A stretch of 15,445 nucleotides of DNA from Roseovarius sp. Lineage in GTDB: Bacteria; Pseudomonadota; Alphaproteobacteria; Rhodobacterales; Rhodobacteraceae. The notes under the pieces are model-generated. The model did no database searches. It saw only the letters and a program-made list of their open reading frames with translations, and was not told the origin of the DNA. Position numbers and translations under genes: made by a program. Within the stretch, counting starts at the first letter, position 1. Each line of letters begins with the position of its first letter. The stretch lies in NCBI GenBank assembly GCA_007125415.1, contig SLDH01000224.1:1-15445 (forward strand), in the 5' to 3' direction. Positions 7,021-13,652 of this stretch are shown here, piece after piece.

Positions 7021-8231
7021 CAGACCCGCTCGATGATGGTCGCGGCCCCCATGCCCGAGGCGATGCAGAGCGTGGCAAGCCCCACCTCCCGGTCGCGGCG
7101 CTCGAGCTCGTCAAGCAGCGTGCCGATGATGATGGCGCCCGTGGCCCCCAGCGGGTGGCCCATGGCAATCGCCCCGCCATTCACGTTCACAAGCTCCGGG
7201 TCCACCCCGAAGGCCTGCTGGAACCGCAGGACAACGGCGGCAAAGGCCTCGTTCACCTCGAACAGATCGATATCGCCGATCTCCATGCCCGCATCGGCAA
7301 GGATTTTCTCGGTGGCGGGCACGGGGCCCGTCAGCATGATCGTGGGGTCGGTGCCGATCTTGCAGGTCTGGCGGATGCGCGCGCGCGGCGTGAGCCCCCA
7401 CCGCTCGCCAAAGGCTTTCGAGCCGATCAGAACGCCTGCGGCACCATCCACGATGCCCGAACTGTTGCCCGCGTGATGGACATGCTCGATCTGCTCCAGA
7501 TGCGGGTATTTGAGCTTCGCCACCGCATCGAAGCCCGGCATCACCTCCCCCATCTGCAGGAACGAGGCGTTGAGCGCGCCCAGGGTCTGCATGTCGGTGC
7601 CCGGGCGCATGTATTCGTCACGCTCGAGGATCGTCAGCCCGTTCTGATCGGTGACGGGAGTGACGGAGCGCGCAAAGCGCCCCTCGTCCCAGGCGGCCTT
7701 GGCGCGGCGCTGGCTTTCGACCGCCAGCGCATCGGCCTCGTCGCGGCTGAAGCCATATTCCGTGGCGATGATATCGGCGGCAATCCCCTGCGGCACGAAA
7801 TACCGCTCCATGGCCACATCGGGGTCCACGGCGATGGCGGCCCCGTCGCTGCCCATGGCCACGCGGCTCATCATCTCGACACCGCCCGCGATATAGGCCT
7901 CGCCCGCCCCGGCGCGCACCTGATTGGCCGCAAGGTTCACCGCTTCCATGCCGCTGGCGCAGAAGCGGTTGATGGAAAGCCCCGGAATGCGCTCGTCAAG
8001 CCCGGAGGCCAGCACGGCGCTGCGCGCCAGGCAGCCGCCCTGCTCCTTGACTTGCGTGACATTGCCCCAGATCACATCTTCCACGGCATGCCCTTCCAGT
8101 GCGTTGCGCGCCCTGAGGCTGTCCAGCACCTGCGCCGATAGCCGCAATGCGGTCACCTCATGCAGCGCCCCGTCCTTGCGGCCCTTGCCGCGCGGGGTGC
8201 GAATGGCGTCGAAAATATAGGCGTCGGTCAT
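7020..8231 (-). CDS. fadA: Acetyl-CoA C-acyltransferase (thiolase)
   Basis: This 403-residue thiolase performs the thiolytic cleavage that closes the beta-oxidation cycle, releasing acetyl-CoA. All three catalytic blocks are present: C91 in NRFCASGMEAVN (88-99) is the acyl-accepting nucleophile, H359 in NGGAIAMGHPLGATGA (351-366) activates it, and C389 in LCIASGMG (388-395) is the second cysteine. VNEAF at 326-330 is the usual asparagine-containing block. I choose ATG at 8231 because AAGGAG stands a few bases upstream on minus and the N-terminus then matches the family (MTDAYIFDAIRTPRGKG); the frame extends 10 codons further to a TTG at 8261 without a ribosome site. The stop shares one base with the cupin start. 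A biosynthetic role in acetoacetyl-CoA formation is possible, but the operon context favours degradation. Confidence 0.95.
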   Translation of the reverse strand: MTDAYIFDAIRTPRGKGRKDGALHEVTALRLSAQVLDSLRARNALEGHAVEDVIWGNVTQVKEQGGCLARSAVLASGLDERIPGLSINRFCASGMEAVNLAANQVRAGAGEAYIAGGVEMMSRVAMGSDGAAIAVDPDVAMERYFVPQGIAADIIATEYGFSRDEADALAVESQRRAKAAWDEGRFARSVTPVTDQNGLTILERDEYMRPGTDMQTLGALNASFLQMGEVMPGFDAVAKLKYPHLEQIEHVHHAGNSSGIVDGAAGVLIGSKAFGERWGLTPRARIRQTCKIGTDPTIMLTGPVPATEKILADAGMEIGDIDLFEVNEAFAAVVLRFQQAFGVDPELVNVNGGAIAMGHPLGATGAIIIGTLLDELERRDREVGLATLCIASGMGAATIIERV

Positions 8232-8308
8232 TTCTCTCTCCTTCTCAGCCCGCGTCGGCAAGGCTGCAATCTCTTGGGTTTCAACGGTATCTGCTGCAAC
8301 GCACGCCC

Positions 8309-8372
8309 CGGGACGCTCAAAGCCAAGGCCCGGGTTTCTTCTTGGCAGAAATACCCCCCGCGGAGCGTCCCG
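8309..8372. repeat. Nested inverted-repeat element in the acyl-CoA dehydrogenase to thiolase gap
   Basis: The outer arms CGGGACGCTC (8309-8318) and GAGCGTCCCG (8363-8372) are exact complements. Inside them GCCAAG (8322-8327) and CTTGGC (8341-8346) pair around a 13-base loop. The whole could fold as a two-level hairpin in the operon mRNA. No T run follows on minus, so it does not look like an intrinsic terminator. It may be an mRNA-processing or stabilising element, or a REP-like repeat. The inner string GGTATTTCTGCCAAGAAGAAA (minus strand, split over the inner stem) resembles short strings I remember near gene ends in Rhodobacterales; that recollection is unverified. Confidence 0.6.
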
Positions 8373-8403
8373 AAGCTGCCATGATGCGCGGCATCCGCCA
8401 TGG

Positions 8404-9540
8404 TCAGAACGCCCTCGAAATCAGCTCTTTCATGATCTCGTTGGTCCCGCCATAGATGCGCTGCACCCGGGCATCGGCCCACATCTCGGCGATGTCATAT
8501 TCGGCCATGTAGCCATACCCGCCATGAAGCTGCACACATTCATCGAGCACCTCGCCTTGCGTGTCGGTGATGAAATACTTGGCCATCGCCGCCCTCTCCA
8601 CCGAGAGCGCGCCTTCCAGATGTTCGGTGATGCAGGCATCAAGGAAAGCACGGCAGACGGCGGCCTTGGTCTGGCATTCAGCGAGCTTGAAGCGGGTGTT
8701 CTGAAAATCGAGGATCGGTGTGCCGAAGGCCCGGCGCTCCTTGCAATAGGCGATGGTGCGCGCCACGCCGCCTTCGATCGCGCCTTGCGCGCCACAGGCG
8801 ATGACCAGCCGCTCCTGCGGCAATTGCTGCATCATCTGGTAAAAGCCGCGCCCCTCCTCGCCGCCCAGGATGTTCTCGGGCGCAATTTCCACATTGTCGA
8901 AGAAAAGCTCCGAGGTGTCCGCGGCGTGATTGCCCAGCTTTTCCAGATTGCGCCCGCGCGAGAAGCCTGTCGCGCCATCGGTCTCGACCACCACCATGGA
9001 AATGCCGCGCGCGCCCGCGCCGGGGTCCGTCTTGGCGGCCACGATGATCAGATTGGCATGCTGGCCATTGGTGATGAAGGTCTTCTGGCCGGAGAGGCGA
9101 TAGGAATTGCCCTCGCGGACCGCCCTTGTCTTCAGCCCCTGCAGGTCCGAGCCTGCGCCGGGCTCGGTCATGGCGAGCGCGCCCACAAGTTCTCCGGAGG
9201 CCATGCGCGGCAGCCAGCGCTGTTTTTGCTCTTCCGAGCCATAGGCGAGGATGTAATGCGCCACGATGGGCGAATGGATCGGATTGCCCCAGCTGGCGAT
9301 ATTGGCGCGGGCCTGTTCGATGCAGATCACCGCCTCATGGCCGAAATCGCCCCCCGCGCCGCCATATTCCTCGGGCACCGAGGGGCAGAGCAGGCCAAGC
9401 GCGCCGGCCTGCTGCCAGATCTCGCGGTCCATGATGCCCGCACGGCGCCAGCGCGCAAAATGCGGCCGCCATTCGCGGTTGATGAAATCGGCGGTCATCT
9501 CGCCGAGCATCTGATGTTCTTCCGTCATCCAGGAGGACAT
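8404..9540 (-). CDS. Acyl-CoA dehydrogenase, 378 residues, IVD/LCAD-like
   Basis: This flavoprotein oxidises an acyl-CoA to the 2-enoyl-CoA and passes electrons to ETF. The domains are the N-terminal helical part (1-115), the middle beta domain with [13 protein letters not shown] (123-135) and GQKTFITNG (151-159), and the C-terminal helical domain with [14 protein letters not shown] (269-282), QLHGGYGY (337-344) and [16 protein letters not shown] (361-376). The position used for the catalytic glutamate in medium-chain enzymes is glycine here (YGGTNE), while E243 in QQLPQERLV aligns with the alternative catalytic glutamate of isovaleryl- and long-chain acyl-CoA dehydrogenases. The start at 9540 ([10 protein letters not shown]) has CGGAG about 10 nt upstream. 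The frame stays open upstream to 9714, but that region overlaps the small gene. It is in the operon, 13 bp after that gene. Confidence 0.94.
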   Translation of the reverse strand: MSSWMTEEHQMLGEMTADFINREWRPHFARWRRAGIMDREIWQQAGALGLLCPSVPEEYGGAGGDFGHEAVICIEQARANIASWGNPIHSPIVAHYILAYGSEEQKQRWLPRMASGELVGALAMTEPGAGSDLQGLKTRAVREGNSYRLSGQKTFITNGQHANLIIVAAKTDPGAGARGISMVVVETDGATGFSRGRNLEKLGNHAADTSELFFDNVEIAPENILGGEEGRGFYQMMQQLPQERLVIACGAQGAIEGGVARTIAYCKERRAFGTPILDFQNTRFKLAECQTKAAVCRAFLDACITEHLEGALSVERAAMAKYFITDTQGEVLDECVQLHGGYGYMAEYDIAEMWADARVQRIYGGTNEIMKELISRAF

Positions 9541-9553
9541 GGGTGCGGCTCCG

Positions 9554-9766
9554 TTATTTCTTGCGGGCTTCGAGTTCCGAATTGAAAAGGCGAATGCGCT
9601 GCATGAACGCCCCTTCATCCATGATGCTGTCGAAATTCTCGAAAACGAAGGACAGCGCCTCGCCCTCATCGAGCCCCGCCTCATCGGCAAAGCGGCGCAG
9701 GCGGCGGTAGCCATCCTCGCTCATGGCGACGGTGAAGCGGCGGGTCAGGCGCAGGCGTTTGGGCAT
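9554..9766 (-). CDS. Small putative ribbon-helix-helix protein, 70 residues
   Basis: The gene lies between two acyl-CoA dehydrogenase genes with gaps of 11 and 13 bp and has GGAG about 9 nt before the ATG, so it looks genuinely expressed. The N-terminus is basic ([11 protein letters not shown]), followed by a possible beta strand RFTVAMS (10-16), a helix [15 protein letters not shown] (17-31), a turn, and a second helix starting near 34 ([12 protein letters not shown]). This order of strand, helix, helix is what ribbon-helix-helix (Arc/CopG-like) DNA-binding proteins show. The remaining 25 residues form a charged tail. If correct, it could regulate its own operon or be an orphan antitoxin-like repressor; no toxin gene is adjacent. 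A structural accessory to the dehydrogenases is the alternative. The fold call is inference from the pattern only. Confidence 0.75.
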   Translation of the reverse strand: MPKRLRLTRRFTVAMSEDGYRRLRRFADEAGLDEGEALSFVFENFDSIMDEGAFMQRIRLFNSELEARKK

Positions 9767-9777
9767 CGGGCGGCTCC

Positions 9778-11556
9778 TCAGAACTGATCGGCGGTCAGGG
9801 CCATCACAGTATCCGCGCCGCTTTCGATCCGGGCAAGATGCATCTTCGTGGCCGGCAGGCGGCGCGCCATGTAGTAGCGCCCGGTGGCGAGCTTCGCCTC
9901 ATGAAAGGCGCGGTCCGTGGTGCCGTTGCCCAGTGCCTCATGACAGGCCTTGCCCATATGCGCCCACATCAGCCCGAGGCAGACATGCCCGAAAAGATGC
10001 ATGAAATCGTAAGATCCCGCCAGCGCGGCATTGGGGTTCTTCATGCCGTTCTGCATGAAGAACATGCCCGCCTGCTGCAGGTCTTTCGAGGCCGCCTTCA
10101 ACGGGTCGAGGAAATCGGCCCTGAGCGCCTCGTTGTCTTCGTTCTCCTTGAGGAAGGTCTTGACCGTCTCGAAGAAGGCCATGACATGCTTGCCGCCATC
10201 CTGCGCGAGCTTGCGGCCCACCAGATCGAGCGCCTGCACGCCGTTCGCCCCTTCATAGATCATCGCGATCCGCGCATCGCGGGCATATTGGGACATGCCC
10301 CATTCCTCGATATAGCCATGCCCGCCATAGATCTGCTGGGCGAGGATGGTCATGTCGAAGCCCTCATCGGTCAGAAACCCCTTGATGACCGGGGTGAGCA
10401 GGCTGACCATGCCTTCGGCCTGCGCATCCTTGCCGCGATGCGACTGGTCGATCATCTGGCTGCCACAGAGCAGAAAGGCGCGCGCGCCCTCGATGAAGCT
10501 CTTCTGGTCCATCAGGCTGCGGCGGATATCGGGATGCACGATCAGCGGGTCGGCCGGGCCATCGGGGTTTTCAGCGCCGGTCACGGCGCGGCCCTGCAGG
10601 CGGTCCCTGGCATAGGCCAGCGCGTTCTGATAGGCGATCTCGGCCTGCGCGAGGCCCTGCATCCCTACGCCGATGCGCGCCTCGTTCATCATGGTGAACA
10701 TGGCGCGCATGCCCTTGTGCATCTCGCCCAGCAGATAGCCCGTGGCGCCATCGTAATTCATCACGCAGGTGGCATTGCCGTGAATGCCCATCTTCTCTTC
10801 GATCTTGCCGCAGGAGACGCCATTGCGCGCCCCCAGCGAGCCGTCTTCATTCACCAGAAATTTCGGCACGATGAAGAGCGACACACCCTTGATGCCCTCC
10901 GGCCCGCCGGGGATCTTGGCGAGCACGAGGTGGATGATGTTCTCGGCCATGTCATGCTCGCCCGAGGAGATGAAGATCTTCTGCCCGGTGATGGCATAGC
11001 TGCCATCGTCCCGCGGCTCGGCCTTCGTGCGCATGAGCCCCAGATCGGTGCCGCAATGGGGCTCGGTGAGGTTCATGGTGCCGGTCCAGTCACAGGCGGT
11101 CATCCGCGGCAGGTAGGTGGCCTTCTGCGCGTCCGTGCCATGGGCGAGAATGGCGCTTGCGGCGCCATGGGTGAGGCCCTGATACATGGTGAAGGCCTGA
11201 TTGGCGCCCGAGAACATCTCGCCCACGGCCGTGCCCATGATATAGGGCATGTTCTGCCCGCCGAATTCCTCCGGCAGGTCGATCCCGGGCCAGCCGCCCG
11301 CCTTGACCTGCTCGAACGCCTCGCGGAAGCCCTCGGGCGTGCGCACCACGCCGTTCTCCAGCCGGCAGCCTTCGGTGTCGCCCACGGTGTTCAGCGGAGC
11401 GAGGACCTCGGAGGCCAGCCTGCCCGCCTCATCGAGCACCGCGGAGGTGAACTCGGGGTCAAGCTCGGCATAGCCCGGTGTATCGGTCTGGCTGATCCTG
11501 AGCACATCGTGCAGCACGAATTGCATGTCGCGGGTCGGGGGGGTGTAGCTGGGCAT
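9778..11556 (-). CDS. FadE/DmdC-type acyl-CoA dehydrogenase with C-terminal extension
   Basis: This 592-residue flavoprotein belongs to the large acyl-CoA dehydrogenase class with an extra C-terminal domain; members include FadE-type enzymes and the methylmercaptopropionyl-CoA dehydrogenase DmdC of roseobacters. Landmarks are the N-terminal [28 protein letters not shown] (94-104), [13 protein letters not shown] (161-173) at the flavin/substrate site, [16 protein letters not shown] (191-206), [13 protein letters not shown] (408-420) and [17 protein letters not shown] (433-449), where E435 is the presumed catalytic base. The region after about 455 is the C-terminal extension. Fatty acyl-CoA oxidation is the safest function; the operon has the full spiral but no DmdB or DmdD candidate, so a DMSP role is not supported here. 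Start at 11556 with AGGGAG upstream; the frame runs 32 codons further without support. Confidence 0.94.
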   Translation of the reverse strand: MPSYTPPTRDMQFVLHDVLRISQTDTPGYAELDPEFTSAVLDEAGRLASEVLAPLNTVGDTEGCRLENGVVRTPEGFREAFEQVKAGGWPGIDLPEEFGGQNMPYIMGTAVGEMFSGANQAFTMYQGLTHGAASAILAHGTDAQKATYLPRMTACDWTGTMNLTEPHCGTDLGLMRTKAEPRDDGSYAITGQKIFISSGEHDMAENIIHLVLAKIPGGPEGIKGVSLFIVPKFLVNEDGSLGARNGVSCGKIEEKMGIHGNATCVMNYDGATGYLLGEMHKGMRAMFTMMNEARIGVGMQGLAQAEIAYQNALAYARDRLQGRAVTGAENPDGPADPLIVHPDIRRSLMDQKSFIEGARAFLLCGSQMIDQSHRGKDAQAEGMVSLLTPVIKGFLTDEGFDMTILAQQIYGGHGYIEEWGMSQYARDARIAMIYEGANGVQALDLVGRKLAQDGGKHVMAFFETVKTFLKENEDNEALRADFLDPLKAASKDLQQAGMFFMQNGMKNPNAALAGSYDFMHLFGHVCLGLMWAHMGKACHEALGNGTTDRAFHEAKLATGRYYMARRLPATKMHLARIESGADTVMALTADQF

Positions 11557-11597
11557 CGGGGTCTCCCTGTCGGTGCGTGTCTCGGGGGCCGCTGCAA

Positions 11598-11999
11598 TTA
11601 TCCGGCGGCGCGGCGGGGTTTCTTGAAATCGCCGAGTATCTTGAACCCCCATCGCATCTGCTCGCGCAGGTCGCTGATGGCGCTGTCGAGTTCCGCGCGC
11701 TGGCGCTCCATTTCAGCCAGGCGGCGTTCGGCCAGCGCATAGGCGGTGGCGATCTGTGTCTCCTGTCGGTCACTACGATCATAGAGATCGAGCAACTGGC
11801 GCAGCTCCTCAAGGCTGAAGCCGAAGCGCTTGCCCCGCAGAATGAGTTTCAGCCGCGCGCGGTCACGTCGGGTGAAGAGCCGCTTCTGGCCCACGCGCCG
11901 GGGCGAAAGCAGTTCCTTCGCCTCATAGAAGCGCAAGGTGCGTGGCGTTACGCCGAAAGTGTCGCACATTTCGCGAATGGTCATCAGATCGTCGTTCAT
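11598..11999 (-). CDS. MerR-family regulator 1
   Basis: This 133-residue regulator has a MerR winged helix-turn-helix at about 6-75 ([20 protein letters not shown] from 6, then wing and [20 protein letters not shown]), followed by a coiled coil (about 85-118, heptad-like [21 protein letters not shown]) for dimerisation and a short basic tail KKPRRAAG. It lacks the cysteine arrangement of metal-sensing MerR proteins. The short effector-less architecture resembles LiuR-type regulators of acyl-CoA catabolism, so it probably controls this operon (inference). Start at 11999 has TGAGGACCGAG just upstream; a longer frame to 12059 lacks a ribosome site. It lies 41 bp upstream of the FadE-type gene and is a paralogue of MerR 2. 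Confidence 0.92.
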   Translation of the reverse strand: MNDDLMTIREMCDTFGVTPRTLRFYEAKELLSPRRVGQKRLFTRRDRARLKLILRGKRFGFSLEELRQLLDLYDRSDRQETQIATAYALAERRLAEMERQRAELDSAISDLREQMRWGFKILGDFKKPRRAAG

Positions 12000-12080
12000 C
12001 TCGGTCCTCAAGCAGGCGGATAGCATGGTTTCATGACACCCACCTGTGACTGTCTCCACGGGATTACAACGGGACGCGTG

Positions 12081-12123
12081 GTTTACGTAACCCGGACGTC
12101 ACGTCACTTTCAGGGTGACGTAA
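12081..12123. promoter_or_regulatory. ACGT-rich dyad cluster upstream of MerR 1, candidate MerR operators
   Basis: TTACGTAA (12083-12090) is a perfect palindrome. ACGTCAC (12101-12107) and GTGACGT (12115-12121) form a perfect inverted repeat with a 7-bp spacer, extending to 8 of 9 with the next outer pair. The region lies about 80-120 bp upstream of MerR 1 on minus. MerR-family LiuR sites are known to be ACGT-containing palindromes, so binding by one or both MerR proteins is plausible. No promoter hexamers stand out. Confidence 0.5.
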
Positions 12124-12197
12124 GATCAAGAAAGGTAAATGTGCGAACGGGGTAATTTTCAAACCCGCCGACTTGCCCTTGACGGCCGATCCGCGCG

Positions 12198-12566
12198 CTA
12201 CTCGAGCGATTTCGCGCTTTCGTCGCGCACGGCCTTCAGCTCCGAGATGGAGCGCTCGAGCTGCTCCTTCTGGCTTTGCAATTCCACCAGTTGCCGGTCG
12301 GCAAGATCGATCCAGCTGCGCAACTGGGATTGCGTGCCTTCCTTCTCGTAGATGAGCAGCCATTGGCGGATTTCCTCGAGGGCGAATCCCCAGCGCCGCC
12401 CGCGCAGGATCAGCGTCAGGCGTGCCACCTCGCGCGGGCCGTAGAAGCGCGAGCGGCCTTCGCGCTCGGGCTGGAGCAATTCGATATACTCGTAATAGCG
12501 AAGGGTGCGCGCGGTCACTTCGAATTTTTCGCACATTTCCTTGAAGGACAGGCGTGTTTCGCTCAT
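12198..12566 (-). CDS. MerR-family regulator 2
   Basis: This 122-residue protein shares its plan with MerR 1: winged helix-turn-helix at about 6-75 (SFKEMCEKFEVTARTLRYYE from 7, then RLTLILRGRRWGFALEEIRQW), and a coiled coil at about 84-112 (ADRQLVELQSQKEQLERSISEL). The blocks EMC, VT-x-RTLR-x-YE, L-x-LILRG-x-R-x-GF-x-LEE-x-RQ are common to both, so the pair looks like a tandem duplication or a heterodimer set. No metal-binding cysteine cluster is present. ATG at 12566 is preceded by GGAGGG, about 10 nt away; the frame stays open to 12716, but that part lies in the divergent control region. Its TAG is followed by a 198-bp gap before MerR 1. It could control both the beta-oxidation operon and the divergent thioesterase genes. 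Confidence 0.9.
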   Translation of the reverse strand: MSETRLSFKEMCEKFEVTARTLRYYEYIELLQPEREGRSRFYGPREVARLTLILRGRRWGFALEEIRQWLLIYEKEGTQSQLRSWIDLADRQLVELQSQKEQLERSISELKAVRDESAKSLE

Positions 12567-12602
12567 GTCAGGCTTCCCTCCACCTTCGAGCCTAAGCCGA
12601 TC

Positions 12603-12686
12603 TGCCCTGCAGGGCAACAGGGAGCAGCGCCCGCATGCGGGCGCGGGGCCTCTTGCAGTGCCGCCGCTTTGCGCCCCATAAGGGGC
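12603..12686. promoter_or_regulatory. Three dyads in the MerR 2/thioesterase divergent region
   Basis: TGCCCTGCAGGGCA (12603-12616) and GCGCCCGCATGCGGGCGC (12627-12644) are perfect palindromes of 14 and 18 bp. GCCCC-ATAA-GGGGC (12673-12686) is a hairpin within a wider TTTGC...GCAAA context. All lie in the 142 bp between two divergent starts. They may be operators or RNA hairpins in the two 5' leaders. None is followed by a T run. Confidence 0.5.
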
Positions 12687-12708
12687 AAATGACGGATGGG
12701 GGCCAGCG

Positions 12709-13143
12709 ATGAGCACGCAGGATCAAGACCGGAAAGAAGCGCTGATCCGCCAGTTTTTCGGCGCGCTGCCCCATGCGAAGGCGCTGGGCATGGAGGTGCT
12801 CGACGTGGGCGCGGGGCAGGCCACCTTCGCGATGGCCTATGATCCGCGTTTCATCGGCGATCCGGATACGGGCGTCATTCATGGCGGGGCCGTCTCGGCG
12901 CTGATGGATACCTGTTGCGGGGCGGCGGCGATGAGCCATCCGGACAATCCCGGCACCAGCGCCACGATCGACCTGCGGATCGACTACATGCGCCCGGCCA
13001 CCCCCGGACAGGCGATCAGGGCGGTGGCGGAATGTTTTCATGTCACCCGCTCGGTGGCCTTCGTGCGGGCCCATGCGGTGGACGGCGATGACGCGCGGCC
13101 CGTGGCCACCGCCACCGGCACCTTCACGGTGGAGGCCCCCTGA
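12709..13143 (+). CDS. PaaI-type hot-dog thioesterase 1
   Basis: This 144-residue protein has the PaaI/YdiI hot-dog signature: HGGAVSALMDTCCGAAA at 58-74, with the HGG turn (58-60) and D67 on the hot-dog helix where these enzymes place an acidic catalytic residue. The second half carries the strands TSATIDLRIDYMRPA and a closing TATGTFTVEAP. Such enzymes hydrolyse acyl-CoA (aromatic or medium-chain) in the cytoplasm. Its neighbourhood, opposite the beta-oxidation operon and next to a second thioesterase, suggests release of stalled or toxic acyl-CoA. Start at 12709 has GGGGG about 9 nt upstream. The TGA shares one base with the next ATG (TGATG). Confidence 0.92.
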   Translation: MSTQDQDRKEALIRQFFGALPHAKALGMEVLDVGAGQATFAMAYDPRFIGDPDTGVIHGGAVSALMDTCCGAAAMSHPDNPGTSATIDLRIDYMRPATPGQAIRAVAECFHVTRSVAFVRAHAVDGDDARPVATATGTFTVEAP

Positions 13144-13652
13144 TGGCGCGCCCCCGCCCGGAGCCCGTGCAGGTCGTGAAGCAACGGCGCGATGCCGCGC
13201 TGAAGGCGCTGGTGGAGGGGGTGCCCTATATCCGCTTTCTGGGGGTCGAGTTCGAGCGGCGGGGGGACGAGTTGACAGCCGTGATGCCGTTCTCCGACAC
13301 GCTCATCGGCAACCCGGTGCTGCCGGCCCTGCATGGCGGGGCGACAGCGGCCTTTCTGGAGATGACCGCCATCATCGGGCTCAGCTGGTCGCTCCTGTGG
13401 AGCGAGATCGAAAGCGGCGCGCTGGAGGTGGAGGCGCTGGCCGCGGGCAAGCTGCCGCGCCTGCCCAAGACCGTGGGTTTCACCGTCGATTACCTGCGCA
13501 CCGGGTTGCCGCGTGACGCCTATGCGCGCGCGCAGGTGGCGCGCTCGGGGCGCCGCTATGCCTCGGTGCATGTCGAAGCCTGGCAGGACAATCGCGCGCG
13601 CCCCTTCGCGCAGGCGACGGGGCATTTCGTGATGCCGCGCCAGGATGGCTGA
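13143..13652 (+). CDS. PaaI-type hot-dog thioesterase 2
   Basis: This 169-residue protein is a second, diverged hot-dog thioesterase. LHGGATAAFLEMTAI at 63-77 gives the HGG turn (64-66) with E73 at the acidic helix position, where the first thioesterase has D67. KTVGFTVDYLRTGLPRDAYARAQV (about 109-132) is the central strand pair. An insertion of about 20 residues (WSEIESGALEVEALAAGKLP) separates the helix from these strands, making it longer than its neighbour. The different acid suggests a different substrate range, or a two-subunit enzyme with thioesterase 1 (speculation). It starts inside the stop of gene 1 and its last 8 bases overlap the MATE gene, so the three are translationally coupled. 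Confidence 0.9.
   Translation: MARPRPEPVQVVKQRRDAALKALVEGVPYIRFLGVEFERRGDELTAVMPFSDTLIGNPVLPALHGGATAAFLEMTAIIGLSWSLLWSEIESGALEVEALAAGKLPRLPKTVGFTVDYLRTGLPRDAYARAQVARSGRRYASVHVEAWQDNRARPFAQATGHFVMPRQDG

Noticed and set aside
9541..9714. Upstream extension of the 378-residue acyl-CoA dehydrogenase to 9714
   Set aside because: The added residues overlap the 70-residue gene in another frame and do not resemble a dehydrogenase N-terminus. The ATG at 9540 gives the family-like start.
9778..11556. Assignment as dmdC in a DMSP demethylation pathway
   Set aside because: The protein family fits, but no DmdB-like ligase or DmdD-like hydratase gene is adjacent and the neighbours form a general beta-oxidation set.
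9838..11742. 634-codon + strand open frame opposite the FadE-type dehydrogenase
   Set aside because: It is the antisense of a strongly supported enzyme gene. Its translation is histidine/alanine/glycine-rich without motifs and has no ribosome site.
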